DNA of 64,000 bases from Sciscionella marina DSM 45152 (GCF_000379465.1 NZ_KB905381.1:248001-312000); one strand, 5' to 3'. Shown: positions 8,285 through 16,686, counted from the stretch's first letter. The notes: generated from the letters alone by a model not told the origin. Program-made: numbers and translations.

Positions 8285-9190
8285 TTGCGTTATTTCGCTG
8301 TGCTGGGCGAGGAACTGAGTTACCGCCGCGCCGCGGAGCGGTTGTTCATCACGCAGCCCGCGCTGTCGACGGCGATCAAGCAGCTCGAGCAGCAATTCGG
8401 GGTCAAGCTGATCACCCGCAGTACCCGGCAGGTCGCGCTGACCGAACTGGGTGCCGCGTGGCTGCCCCAGGTGCAGCAGGCGCTCGGCGGCGTCGACACG
8501 GTGATCCAGAATCTGCTCACGCTGTCCGGAAAGCAGCGCGGCCGGTTGCGGATCGGGTATTTCATCGGAACCGGCGCGGATCTGCTTTCCCGTATCGTGC
8601 GTGATTTCGCCAGCGTGCATCCGGAGATCGCGACCGAACCGATCGAGTTCGATTTCGCCGACCCCACCGCGGGTCTCGGCGAGCGCACCACCGAGGTGGC
8701 GATCATCCGGCCACCGGTGGATCTTCCCGGGCACCGGATGCTGATCCTGGACTCCGAGTCCTGGGTGGCCTGTCTGCCGCGGGATCACCGGCTCGCGGGC
8801 CGCGCGGAGGTCGAGATCGGCGAGCTGCTCGATGATCCGATCGTCTGCGCTCCGCCTTCGGCCGGTACCTGGCGGGACTACTGGATGGCGATGGACGCCA
8901 GGGATACGAAGCCGCCGAAGATCGCCGGGGTCGCCGCCACCTACGAGGCGGAGACGACCATGATCGCGCGCGGTCTCGGCATCAGCTTCACCACCTCCTC
9001 GGTCGAGCGGTTCTACGCGCGGCCCGGCGTGGCGTACGTGCCGATCGTGGATCGCTCACCGAGCTACACCGCGCTGGCCTGGGATCCCACCGCCCTGAGC
9101 CCGGAGGCCGATGCGCTGATCCGGTTCGTGCGGGAGCGGCCGAATTTCGGTGCGGGCGAACCCACCGAAGTGCCCCTGGCCCAGCGCTGA
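8285..9190 (+). CDS. LysR-family transcriptional regulator with unclear start
   Basis: LysR activator/repressor with an N-terminal winged HTH (SYRRAAERLFITQPALSTAIKQLE) and a C-terminal periplasmic-binding-like effector domain, ending ...VPLAQR. The family homology clearly begins before TTG 8285: codons 8267-8284 read DITLRQ, giving the classic ITLRQLRYF opening. Yet from the upstream stop at 8192 to 8285 there is no ATG, GTG or TTG, only CTG 8219. GGAGAGG at 8246-8252 and GGAAGG at 8260-8265 precede GTC 8255 and ATC 8270, so a non-standard start or a point mutation or base error in the start codon is likely. It probably controls the permease and transaminase downstream, with a LysR-like site at its stop codon. 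Confidence 0.9.
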   Translation: MRYFAVLGEELSYRRAAERLFITQPALSTAIKQLEQQFGVKLITRSTRQVALTELGAAWLPQVQQALGGVDTVIQNLLTLSGKQRGRLRIGYFIGTGADLLSRIVRDFASVHPEIATEPIEFDFADPTAGLGERTTEVAIIRPPVDLPGHRMLILDSESWVACLPRDHRLAGRAEVEIGELLDDPIVCAPPSAGTWRDYWMAMDARDTKPPKIAGVAATYEAETTMIARGLGISFTTSSVERFYARPGVAYVPIVDRSPSYTALAWDPTALSPEADALIRFVRERPNFGAGEPTEVPLAQR

Positions 9191-9206
9191 TAAATCCACG
9201 TTATCA
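9188..9206. promoter_or_regulatory. LysR-type site TGATAA-N7-TTATCA overlapping the LysR stop codon
   Basis: Perfect 6+6 inverted repeat with a 7-base centre, containing the T-N11-A core typical of LysR proteins. Its left arm includes the TGA stop of the LysR gene, and it lies 94 bases before the permease start, suitable for activating the permease-transaminase unit. Confidence 0.6.
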
Positions 9207-9299
9207 ATACATCGGGAACCGGAACTTCCGCGAAACCCCACCGGTGACGTCTCCTGTTCAACGACTCGCACGATCAACGGGTTCGGAACGGGAGCGGTG

Positions 9300-10805
9300 A
9301 TGGCGGAGGAAACGGTGGCCCGAGCCGATTCGACGGCGCCGGTGCCCGACGCCGAGGACGCCCAGCTGGCCAAGTTCGGCTATACCCAGAAACTCGACCG
9401 CAGCGTGGGCAAGCTCGCCTCGTTCGCGATCGGGTTCGCCACGATCAGCGCGACCACCGCCGTGTTCACCAGTTTCGGCACCGGGTACTTCACCGCGGGC
9501 GGCCCCTTCGTCTGGACCCTGCTGATCGCCGGAGCGGTGTTCGTGGTGTGGGCGTTCATCGCGGCCGATCTGACCGCGAAGCTGCCGCTGGCCGGGTACG
9601 CGTATCAGTGGACGAGCCGGATCAACGGGCCGAGCCTCGGCTGGTTCACCGGATTCATCGCGCTGATGGGCTGGATCAGCGGAATGACCGGCGTCGGCTA
9701 CACCCTCTCCGGCTACATCGGCAGTTTGTTCGGGGTGAGCTTCACGCAGACGCAGCAGATCCTGGTGGCGATCGGCGTGGTGTTCGCCTGTGTGCTGATC
9801 AATCTCTACGGGGTCCGGTTCGCCACCCTGGTGAACAACATCGGGGTCAGCCTGGAACTCGTGGTGACGGTCGGCGCGACGGTCCTGGTCGCGATCATCG
9901 CGTTCCTCGTTCCCGAGCACCACCAGCCGCTGAGCACCCTGTTCGTGGGCAGCCAGCCGGACGGAGCCGGTGGCAGCTACGCGATCGCCTGGCTCGCGGC
10001 CACGCTCGGCCCGTTTTTCGGCCTGATCGGGGTGGAGGCCAGTGCCGATGTCGCCGAGGAGACCCGCGCGGCACGGTTCGTCATACCGCGCACGATGTTC
10101 TACGCGCTGGCCACCTCCATCGTGATCGAGCTCGGCATGTACATCGTCTACGTGCTCGCGATCCGCGATCCGGCCGCGGTGAACGCGCACTCCAGCGCCC
10201 CGATCGAGGAGATCATCAACCAGCAGGCGGGGCCGGTGGTGACGAAGATCGTGGTGGCCTTCGCGCTGACCAACATCCTGGCCTGCCTGCTGGCGAACAT
10301 TCTGGTCGCCACCCGGCTGACCTATTCGATGGCCAGGGACAACATGCTTCCGTTCTCCCGGTTCTGGCGGCGGGTCTCGCCGGGCAGGCGCACCCCGGCC
10401 AACGCGGTCGTCGGGCTCGGCTGCCTTTCCGGTCTGCTGTTGCTGTCCGCGCTGATCAACGCGAAGGCCCTGATCTATTTCATCGGGCTCTCCTCGCTGT
10501 TGATGTTCTGCGTCTACCTGCTCCAGACGATCGGGCTGATGTTCGGCTACCGGAAGGGCACCATCCCGCGCGCCGAACCCGGAACCTTCGATCTGGGCCG
10601 GTTCCGCTTGCCGCTCTATGTCATCGCGCTGGTGGTGTTCGTGATCGTCGCGCTCGCGCTGATCTTCCTGCCGCAGTTCGCCGGAAACGGCTGGGTGTTC
10701 CTCGGCGTGGTCGCGGTCGGTGGGCTGTGGTGGCTGGCCCGGCTGCGCGGCAAGCTCCGCGCGGGGCGGGCGGGCCCGGAGTACGCGAAAACCGGATCGC
10801 CCTGA
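9300..10805 (+). CDS. APC-superfamily amino acid/amine permease
   Basis: 501-residue integral membrane protein with about 12 transmembrane segments. The first is FAIGFATISATTAVFTSFGTGYF with the helix-1 glycine-rich bend of APC transporters, and the last is at about 470-485. It is expected to import an amino acid or primary amine by proton or ion coupling. ATG 9300 is preceded by GGGAGCGG; GTG 9297 is an equal alternative. The gene is followed after 40 bases by an amine-transaminase gene and preceded by LysR, so its substrate is probably the amine processed by that enzyme. The N-terminal ~45 residues are cytosolic and charged. Confidence 0.92.
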   Translation: MAEETVARADSTAPVPDAEDAQLAKFGYTQKLDRSVGKLASFAIGFATISATTAVFTSFGTGYFTAGGPFVWTLLIAGAVFVVWAFIAADLTAKLPLAGYAYQWTSRINGPSLGWFTGFIALMGWISGMTGVGYTLSGYIGSLFGVSFTQTQQILVAIGVVFACVLINLYGVRFATLVNNIGVSLELVVTVGATVLVAIIAFLVPEHHQPLSTLFVGSQPDGAGGSYAIAWLAATLGPFFGLIGVEASADVAEETRAARFVIPRTMFYALATSIVIELGMYIVYVLAIRDPAAVNAHSSAPIEEIINQQAGPVVTKIVVAFALTNILACLLANILVATRLTYSMARDNMLPFSRFWRRVSPGRRTPANAVVGLGCLSGLLLLSALINAKALIYFIGLSSLLMFCVYLLQTIGLMFGYRKGTIPRAEPGTFDLGRFRLPLYVIALVVFVIVALALIFLPQFAGNGWVFLGVVAVGGLWWLARLRGKLRAGRAGPEYAKTGSP

Positions 10806-10806
10806 G

Positions 10807-10836
10807 TTCGCAAACCTGAAATTCGCTAGTCTGAAA
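10807..10836 (+). repeat. 15-bp imperfect tandem duplication in a gene junction
   Basis: Two copies, TTCGCAAACCTGAAA and TTCGCTAGTCTGAAA (12 of 15 identical), fill the gap between the permease stop and the transaminase ribosome-binding site. The second copy ends in the GAAAGG used as Shine-Dalgarno for ATG 10846. Confidence 0.75.
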
Positions 10837-10845
10837 GGATTCCCG

Positions 10846-11862
10846 ATGACCGCAACCGAATTCGCCAACAGTAACCTCGTCTCGGTCGAGCCGGGCGCCG
10901 TCCGGGAACCCACCCCGCCCGGCTCGGTGATCCAGTACAGCGAGTACGAGCTGGACCGGAGCCGGCCACTCGCCGGTGGGGTTGCCTGGATCGAGGGCGA
11001 ATACGTCCCGGCCGACGAGGCACGGATCTCGATCTTCGACACCGGGTTCGGGCACTCCGATCTCACCTACACCGTCGCGCATGTCTGGCACGGCAACATC
11101 TTCCGGCTCGAGGATCATCTGGACCGGCTGCTGCACGGCGCGGCACGGCTGAAGCTCGAGACCGGGATGAGCAGGGAACAGCTGGGCGATATCGCCAAGC
11201 GCTGTGTGAGCCTTTCCCAGCTGCGCGAGGCTTACGTGAACATCACGATCACCCGTGGCTACGGGAAAAAGCGCGGAGAGAAGGACCTCACCAAGCTGAC
11301 CCACCAGGTCTATGTCTACGCGATACCGTATCTGTGGGCCTTCCCGCCGGAGGAACAGATCTTCGGCACCAGCGTCATCGTTCCCCGGCACGTACGCCGG
11401 GCCGGGCGCAACACCATCGATCCGACGATCAAGAACTACCAGTGGGGTGACCTCACCGCGGCCAGTTTCGAGGCCAAGGACCGCGGCGCTCGCTCGGCGG
11501 TGCTGCTGGACGCGGACAACTGCGTGGCCGAGGGGCCGGGGTTCAACGTGGTCCTCGTCAAGGACGGCGCGCTGGTTTCCCCCTCGCGCAACGCATTGCC
11601 CGGGATCACCCGCAAAACGGTGTACGAGCTCGCCGCGGCCAAGGGAATCGAGACGAGCCTGCGCGATGTCACCAGCAACGAGCTCTACGAGGCCGATGAG
11701 CTCATGGCGGTGACCACCGCGGGCGGGGTCACCCCGATCACCTCGCTGGACGGGCAACAGATCGGCAACGGTGAGCCCGGCCCGATCACCGTGGCGATCC
11801 GGGACCGGTTCTGGGCGCTGATGGACGAACCCTCGTCCCTGATCGAGGCCATCGAATACTAG
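10846..11862 (+). CDS. class IV (fold IV) aminotransferase, (R)-selective amine transaminase-like
   Basis: 338-residue PLP enzyme of the branched-chain-aminotransferase fold. Segments GFGHSDLTYTVAHVWHGNIF, IDPTIKNYQWGDL (PLP lysine Lys196), EGPGFNVVLVKDG and TTAGGVTPITSLDG closely follow fungal (R)-amine transaminases such as the Aspergillus terreus enzyme, more than ordinary IlvE. It probably removes the amino group of an (R)-primary amine or D-configured amino compound to give a ketone, with pyruvate or 2-oxoglutarate as acceptor. ATG 10846 follows GAAAGG with suitable spacing. It shares the operon with the permease and the putative LysR control. Sequence assignment to fold IV is firm; substrate selectivity is inferred from recalled family sequences. 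Confidence 0.9.
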   Translation: MTATEFANSNLVSVEPGAVREPTPPGSVIQYSEYELDRSRPLAGGVAWIEGEYVPADEARISIFDTGFGHSDLTYTVAHVWHGNIFRLEDHLDRLLHGAARLKLETGMSREQLGDIAKRCVSLSQLREAYVNITITRGYGKKRGEKDLTKLTHQVYVYAIPYLWAFPPEEQIFGTSVIVPRHVRRAGRNTIDPTIKNYQWGDLTAASFEAKDRGARSAVLLDADNCVAEGPGFNVVLVKDGALVSPSRNALPGITRKTVYELAAAKGIETSLRDVTSNELYEADELMAVTTAGGVTPITSLDGQQIGNGEPGPITVAIRDRFWALMDEPSSLIEAIEY

Positions 11863-11871
11863 AGCAGCCGG

Positions 11872-12591
11872 TCAAGTCGCCTGTTCGCGCCGCTGTTCCG
11901 GATCGTGCTGCTCCGGGAACAGCGGATTGCGCCCGTCCGAGGCGCGGGTACGGATCCGGTCGGCGGTGCGGCGCAGCTGCGCGGTCGTCATGGCCGGAGC
12001 CGGCAGCGTATGCGCCGCGTCCGCGCGGTAGGCGTCGAGCAGAATGTGCAGGTGGCGGCGCCAGAGCCCTGGGGCGGTCTGTTCGGTCGTCTCGGCGATC
12101 GTGGCGTGCGACCAGAACAGCAGCAGAATGTCGGTGGGGGAGAGGTCCCGGCGGATCGCCCCCGCCTGCTGCGCCTGCTTGACGGCGCGGGTGCCGAGCC
12201 TGCGGAGCAGCTGTTGCTTGGCCGCGAGCTCCGGTTCGGGAACGGGAATGGAGAGCAGATCGCTCATGCCCCGATCGCCCGCCGTCGCCGCGCAGGTGGT
12301 CTCCAGGAACTCGCACAGCCCCGACCAGCGGTCCTCGCGGGCGGTGGCGCGTTTTCCGGCGGTCAGCAGCCCGTCGAACGGTTCCGCGTACACGGCGCCG
12401 ACCAGTTCGGCCCGGTTCGGGAAATTGCGGTAGAGGGTTCCGATGGCCACCCCGGCGCTGCGGGCGATGTTGTCGAGCGAGGCGCCGATCCCGTGTTCGG
12501 CGAAGGCCTGCCGCGCGTGCCCGAGAACGGCCGCGCGGTTGCGGCTCGCATCGCTGCGTGGCCTGCGGGTTCGCTGCCGACTGTCCGCCAT
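11872..12591 (-). CDS. TetR-family transcriptional regulator
   Basis: 239-residue repressor with an N-terminal HTH (ASLDNIARSAGVAIGTLYRNFPNRAELV, about 38-65) and an alpha-helical ligand domain. A basic N-terminal arm (RQRTRRPRSDASRNR) precedes the HTH, and the C-terminus is a charged tail rich in Arg, Glu and Gln. It converges on the transaminase gene with 9 bases between stops and is divergent from the DUF574 methyltransferase. The 18-bp palindrome between the divergent genes is the obvious operator candidate. Confidence 0.92.
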   Translation of the reverse strand: MADSRQRTRRPRSDASRNRAAVLGHARQAFAEHGIGASLDNIARSAGVAIGTLYRNFPNRAELVGAVYAEPFDGLLTAGKRATAREDRWSGLCEFLETTCAATAGDRGMSDLLSIPVPEPELAAKQQLLRRLGTRAVKQAQQAGAIRRDLSPTDILLLFWSHATIAETTEQTAPGLWRRHLHILLDAYRADAAHTLPAPAMTTAQLRRTADRIRTRASDGRNPLFPEQHDPEQRREQAT

Positions 12592-12652
12592 GCGGGCACG
12601 GTGTCAGAGCGTATTCGAGACCAACCTCGGGTACGGCACCGTGCGGCCGATC

Positions 12653-12670
12653 GTCACCGGATCCGGTGAC
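12653..12670. promoter_or_regulatory. 18-bp perfect palindrome, TetR operator candidate
   Basis: GTCACCGGATCCGGTGAC lies midway between the TetR start (12591) and the methyltransferase start (12729). Length and position fit a TetR dimer site serving both divergent promoters. Confidence 0.55.
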
Positions 12671-12728
12671 CGAAGGTGCGGTAGCGTGTGCGTAACGCTG
12701 AGCAGGCCAAGCAGGACGGTGGTGAGTC

Positions 12729-13595
12729 GTGAGCGGCTTCGAGGGACGGTCGGTGGAAGAGGCGCGCGAGTTGGTGCGGAGCAGTATCGACCGGCCGAGC
12801 GCGGCACGGGTGTACGACTACATTCTCGGTGGTGGCCACAACTATTCCGTGGACCGCGAGTTCGCGCGCAAACAGCTCGACGTGTTCCCGGACATCCGGC
12901 TGGCCATGACCACGAACCGGCAGTTCCTCGGTCGCGCGGTGCGGTTCGCCGTCGCGGCGGGAATCCGCCAGTTCATCGATATCGGTTCCGGGCTGCCGAG
13001 CGCGGGCAACGTGCACGAGATCGCGGACCAGGCCGATCCGGACCGCTCCTGCCGGGTGGTGTACATCGACAACGAGCCGATCGCGCACGCGCACGCGCGG
13101 ATTCTGCTGGCGGACAACGCCGACGCGCGGCGGCATCTGGCACTGGACGCGGATTTCTTCGACCGCGACGGGTTGTGGACCCGGATCGTGGACAGCGGCT
13201 ACATCGACCCCACCCAGCCGGTGTGCCTGCTGGCCGTGGCGCTGCTGCATTTCATGTCCCCGGAGGCCGAGCCGCGGCAGACACTGGCCTACTACGCCGA
13301 CCAGCTCGCCCCCGGAAGCATGCTCGCGCTTTCCCACGTCACCAATGACGAACTGCCCGATGACGCGGCCGCCGAGGCCGTACGGAACTACGCCTCGACC
13401 GCCAACCCGGTGTACTTCCGGACGCGTGACGAGATCACCGACCTGTTCGGTGACTGGCCGCTGGTCGATCCCGGTCTGGTCTGGGCGCCGCTGTGGCACG
13501 CCGATCCGTACTTCGAGGCGGCCAGCTCGCAGCAGTCCGATCCGGCGCGCAGCAAGATGCTCGCCGCCCTCGCGCGGAAACCGGAGCGGGTCTAG
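12729..13595 (+). CDS. DUF574-type SAM-dependent methyltransferase
   Basis: 288-residue protein of the actinomycete methyltransferase family PF04672. Diagnostic segments are PSAARVYDYILGGGHNYSVDREFA near the N-terminus, the SAM loop FIDIGSGLPSAGNVHEIA, VVYIDNEPIAHAHARIL, and CLLAVALLHFM. Family members occur in many copies in actinomycetes and their substrates are mostly unknown. It starts at GTG 12729; no strong Shine-Dalgarno is evident. The next gene on the opposite strand is a decayed NUDIX hydrolase whose stop overlaps this gene's stop. Confidence 0.92.
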   Translation: MSGFEGRSVEEARELVRSSIDRPSAARVYDYILGGGHNYSVDREFARKQLDVFPDIRLAMTTNRQFLGRAVRFAVAAGIRQFIDIGSGLPSAGNVHEIADQADPDRSCRVVYIDNEPIAHAHARILLADNADARRHLALDADFFDRDGLWTRIVDSGYIDPTQPVCLLAVALLHFMSPEAEPRQTLAYYADQLAPGSMLALSHVTNDELPDDAAAEAVRNYASTANPVYFRTRDEITDLFGDWPLVDPGLVWAPLWHADPYFEAASSQQSDPARSKMLAALARKPERV

Positions 13596-13896
13596 GGAGT
13601 GCTCAGGTCCGTGTCGAGGTACTGCTGCACCGGTCCGTAGAGCGGAGCGGGCACGTACTCGTCGAGTCCGGTGCCGGTCAGCCAGGCGACGCAGACCATC
13701 GCGCGACGGTCAGGCGGGCCCTGATTCGGTCTCGCGCACGGCCGCCTGGGCACCGGTCTCCTCCGGCCGCGCTGTCTACCGGGAACTGTCAGGACGGGGT
13801 GCCTTCAGCGATTCGGCGCTGAACGAGCAGCACCTTCCCGTCCGGCACGACGATGGCCGCCGTGATCGGGGATTGCGTTTCGGTCTGCTCGGTCAC
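13592..13896 (-). pseudogene. decayed NUDIX hydrolase gene
   Basis: Three pieces of one NUDIX protein in different minus-strand frames. The N-terminus (GTG 13896 to a stop at 13789) contains SPITAAIVVPDGKVLLVQRR. The middle (about 13760-13710) shows a Nudix-box remnant ETGAQAAVRETE. The C-terminus (13699-13592) contains WLTGTGLDEYVPAPLYGPVQ. The whole spans about 305 bases, where an intact gene needs roughly 420-450, so there has been deletion within the substrate/Nudix-box region plus frameshifts. Its function would have been hydrolysis of a nucleoside diphosphate derivative; it cannot be active. Confidence 0.8.
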
Positions 13897-14187
13897 CGCA
13901 TGACGCTGACGCTGTCGATGACGTCGTTTCGGTGTGAGCGGGCCGAATTCGGCGCGTTGTTGCCCGGCGGGCGGTATTCGGGTGGGGTGAACTCGGGTCT
14001 GCCGTTGTGGATGCGGACTTACCATCGGGTGTGGTGGATCATGCGGTGAACGGGGTCGGCTTTCCGAAACCGAATGCCGGATTCGGGGTCGGTGTGCACC
14101 GTTTTCACAGTGAGCCACCGCCACTGGCCGAACGCCTGCGGATGTTCGCCTTCGTGGGAACCGGGCGCCGGGCAGCTCCCGAACCGG
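13897..14187. other. intergenic stretch without a recognisable gene
   Basis: About 290 bases between the NUDIX relic and MarR. Short open frames exist on both strands but none has a ribosome-binding site, family resemblance or actinomycete codon pattern. No terminator or palindrome stands out. Confidence 0.5.
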
Positions 14188-14697
14188 CTATTCCTGCCTG
14201 CCCGGTCCTTCCCAACTGACCAGCAGGGTGCGCAGCTGATCGTTCAATTCCTCCTGTGCGGCAAGGGAAAGCGCGGAGAGCCGGTTCGTCTCGGTCTGGG
14301 TCTTGGCGCTGAACACCGCATGGGCGCGGGTCAACCCGTCCTCGGTGAGGCTGACCAGGATCTGTCGCCGGTCGTCCCGGTCGATGTCCCGGCGCACCCA
14401 TCCGCGGCGTTCGAGTCCGGTGACGCGTTTGGTGACACCACCGGAAGTCAGCCGCATCCGCTCCTGCAGCGCCCCGGCGGAGAGCCGGTGGGGCGGACCG
14501 GCCCGTTTGAGGGTGCCGAGCAGCTCCATCTCCCACAGTTCGATACCGAAGGCGGCCAGTTCGCGGCGCAGCTCGGTCTCGAGGTGACCGGCGATCCTGC
14601 GCAACCGGAAGCTCAGCGCCTTGCTGGCCTGCTCGTGTGCGTCGAGACCTGGGATCTCCGTCATGATCTCGTCGACTTGATCGCGCTGGGTCGCCAT
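14188..14697 (-). CDS. MarR-family transcriptional regulator
   Basis: 169-residue winged-helix repressor. The recognition helix and wing are visible as RLTSGGVTKRVTGLERRGWVRRDIDRDDRRQ (about 82-112), flanked by dimerisation helices. It is divergent from an MFS exporter with 57 bases between starts, and an ACCGGTAA-N5-TTACCGGT inverted repeat lies between. This layout is the standard MarR autoregulated exporter switch, relieved when a phenolic or other ligand binds; the ligand is unknown. Confidence 0.93.
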   Translation of the reverse strand: MATQRDQVDEIMTEIPGLDAHEQASKALSFRLRRIAGHLETELRRELAAFGIELWEMELLGTLKRAGPPHRLSAGALQERMRLTSGGVTKRVTGLERRGWVRRDIDRDDRRQILVSLTEDGLTRAHAVFSAKTQTETNRLSALSLAAQEELNDQLRTLLVSWEGPGRQE

Positions 14698-14713
14698 GCC
14701 GCGCTACTCTAAC

Positions 14714-14734
14714 ACCGGTAATTATCTTACCGGT
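14714..14734. promoter_or_regulatory. MarR operator candidate ACCGGTAA-N5-TTACCGGT
   Basis: Perfect 8-bp inverted repeat with a TTATC spacer in the 57-base divergent space between marR-type and MFS genes, 17 bases before the marR start and 20 before the MFS start. It can block both promoters at once. Confidence 0.75.
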
Positions 14735-14754
14735 ATGAGAATGGAGGGCATGCG

Positions 14755-16683
14755 TTGACCGCGGGGGTGAAGCCCGAAGTCGATCCACGTCGGTGGCGGG
14801 CGCTCTGGATCTGCCTGATCGCCGGGTTCATGACGCTGCTCGATGTCAGCATCGTCAATGTCGCGCTGCCGTCGATGGAGAGCGGTATCGGGGCGACCCC
14901 GTCCGATGTCTCCTGGGTGGTCTCGGGTTATGCGCTGACGTTCGGGCTGGCGCTGGTCCCCGCGGGCCGGCTCGGTGACGACTTCGGGCGCAAGCGGATG
15001 TTCCTGATCGGTCTGCTGTTGTTCGTGGCGACCAGTGCGCTGGCCGGTGCCGCGCAGGACGCGACCTGGCTGGTGGTCGCGCGGCTGCTGCAGGGCATCG
15101 CGGGCGGGATCCTGAACCCGCAGGTGATCGGCATGATCCAGCAGTTGTTCACCGGTAAGGAGCGCGGCAAGGCGTTCGGCTGGTTCGGTGCGACGGTGGG
15201 GCTCTCGACCGCGGTCGGGCCGTTGCTCGGTGGTCTGCTGATCCAGGGCTTCGGGGTCACCGAGGGCTGGCGGTTCGTCTTCTATGTGAACCTGCCGATC
15301 GGGCTCGCGGCCGTGCTGTTCGGGCTCTGGCTGCTGCCCAAGGACCGGGTTCGCGCGGCGAAGCGGGCCCCGGATCTGCTCGGCACCGTGCTGCTCGGCG
15401 CCGCGGTGGTCACCGTGATGCTGCCACTGGTCGAGGCGGAGGAGGCCGCGGGCACCCCGCAGTGGTGGCTGATGGCGGTCGGAGCCGGGCTGCTGGTGTT
15501 TTTCCTGCTGTGGGAACGATTCCTGGGCAGCAGGGGGCGGCATCCGCTGGTCAATCTCCGGTTGCTGACCGTGCGCAGCTATGCCATGGGCAGCTTGCTC
15601 GGACTGGTCTATTTCGCCGGTTTCACCGGGATTTTTCTGGTGATCACGCTGTTTTTCCAGCAGGGACTCGGTTATTCGCCGCTGCAGTCCGGGCTGGCCT
15701 CGCTGCCGTTCGCGCTCGGCTCGGCGATTTCCCCGACCATCGGCGGGCGCATCGTGCACCGGTACGGCAGGCCGATGGTGGTGATCGGCATCCTGCTGGT
15801 GGCCGTCGGCCTGTCCGCCACTGCGGTGCTGGTGCTGACCACTGGCGGCTCCGGGTTCCTGCTCGCGGCGCCGCTGCTGGTCGCCGGGTTCGGCAGCGGA
15901 CTGGTGATCGCGCCGAACTCCACGCTGGCCCTCGAGGAGGTGCCGCCAGCCGAGGGCGGTACCGCGGCGGGAGTGCTGCAGACCGGGCAGCGCATCGGTT
16001 CCGCCGTGGGTACCGCGATCGGCGGATCGCTGTTCTTCAGCCAGCTTTCCGCCTCCCACGGGGATTTCCACGACTCCGCGGCACACGGGCTGTTCGGCTC
16101 CGCGGGCCTGGTGATACTTGCGCTCCTGGTGGGTGTCGCGGACATCGTGCTGTCCAGGCGGCGTCGCAGGCGAACCACCGCGCGGGTGGCGGCGATCACC
16201 GGTACCACGACCGATGGCGCGGGCACGGCCGTCGCGGCCACGGTGACCCTCACCGCGCCGGACGGCACACAGATCGCGAAGGCGGAGACCGATCAGCAGG
16301 GCCGGTTCGGCGTGGAACCGGGACCGGGCCGGTTCCTGATGCTGGTCACCGCGATCGACCGGCACCCGATCGCGCGGTGGGTCGAGGTGGACGGGGAACC
16401 GGTCACCGTGGACACGGTGCTGGAGAGCACCGCACGGCTGACCGGCCGGGTCCAGGCGGCGCACGGACCGGTTCCGGATGTCTGTGTCAGCCTGCTCGGT
16501 CACGACGGCAGGGTGCTGCATACCGCGGTGACCGGGGCGGACGGGAGCTACTTGCTCGAGGATCTGGCGCCCGGTCAGTACACCCTGGTGGCCACCGGTT
16601 ACGCGCCGAACGTCAGCAAGGTCCGGCTCTACGGCGGGGAACACGCACGCCACGATCCGGTCCTGGAAGTCGTCAGCGGGTGA
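14755..16683 (+). CDS. DHA2-family MFS exporter with two C-terminal carboxypeptidase-regulatory-like domains
   Basis: 642 residues. Residues about 15-465 form a 14-helix EmrB/QacA-type drug:proton antiporter (motif A GRLGDDFGRKRMF, motif C-like GPLLGGLLIQGF). Residues about 475-640 carry two beta-sandwich repeats of the CarboxypepD_reg kind: one with ITGTTTDGAGTAVAATVTL and DQQGRF, one with LTGRVQAAHGPVPDVCVSLLG and GADGSYLLEDLAPGQYTLVA. These domains are unusual on an MFS exporter and, after an even helix count, should lie in the cytoplasm. TTG 14755 is the start, with GGAGGG at 14743-14748; nearby ATGs are out of frame. It is controlled by the divergent MarR. Confidence 0.92.
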   Translation: MTAGVKPEVDPRRWRALWICLIAGFMTLLDVSIVNVALPSMESGIGATPSDVSWVVSGYALTFGLALVPAGRLGDDFGRKRMFLIGLLLFVATSALAGAAQDATWLVVARLLQGIAGGILNPQVIGMIQQLFTGKERGKAFGWFGATVGLSTAVGPLLGGLLIQGFGVTEGWRFVFYVNLPIGLAAVLFGLWLLPKDRVRAAKRAPDLLGTVLLGAAVVTVMLPLVEAEEAAGTPQWWLMAVGAGLLVFFLLWERFLGSRGRHPLVNLRLLTVRSYAMGSLLGLVYFAGFTGIFLVITLFFQQGLGYSPLQSGLASLPFALGSAISPTIGGRIVHRYGRPMVVIGILLVAVGLSATAVLVLTTGGSGFLLAAPLLVAGFGSGLVIAPNSTLALEEVPPAEGGTAAGVLQTGQRIGSAVGTAIGGSLFFSQLSASHGDFHDSAAHGLFGSAGLVILALLVGVADIVLSRRRRRRTTARVAAITGTTTDGAGTAVAATVTLTAPDGTQIAKAETDQQGRFGVEPGPGRFLMLVTAIDRHPIARWVEVDGEPVTVDTVLESTARLTGRVQAAHGPVPDVCVSLLGHDGRVLHTAVTGADGSYLLEDLAPGQYTLVATGYAPNVSKVRLYGGEHARHDPVLEVVSG

Positions 16684-16686
16684 GTT

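Noticed and set aside
7736-8788. N-terminal extension of the SGNH hydrolase frame up to 8788
   Set aside because: The stretch is antisense to the LysR gene, shows no protein family features, and a good ribosome-binding site marks ATG 7735.
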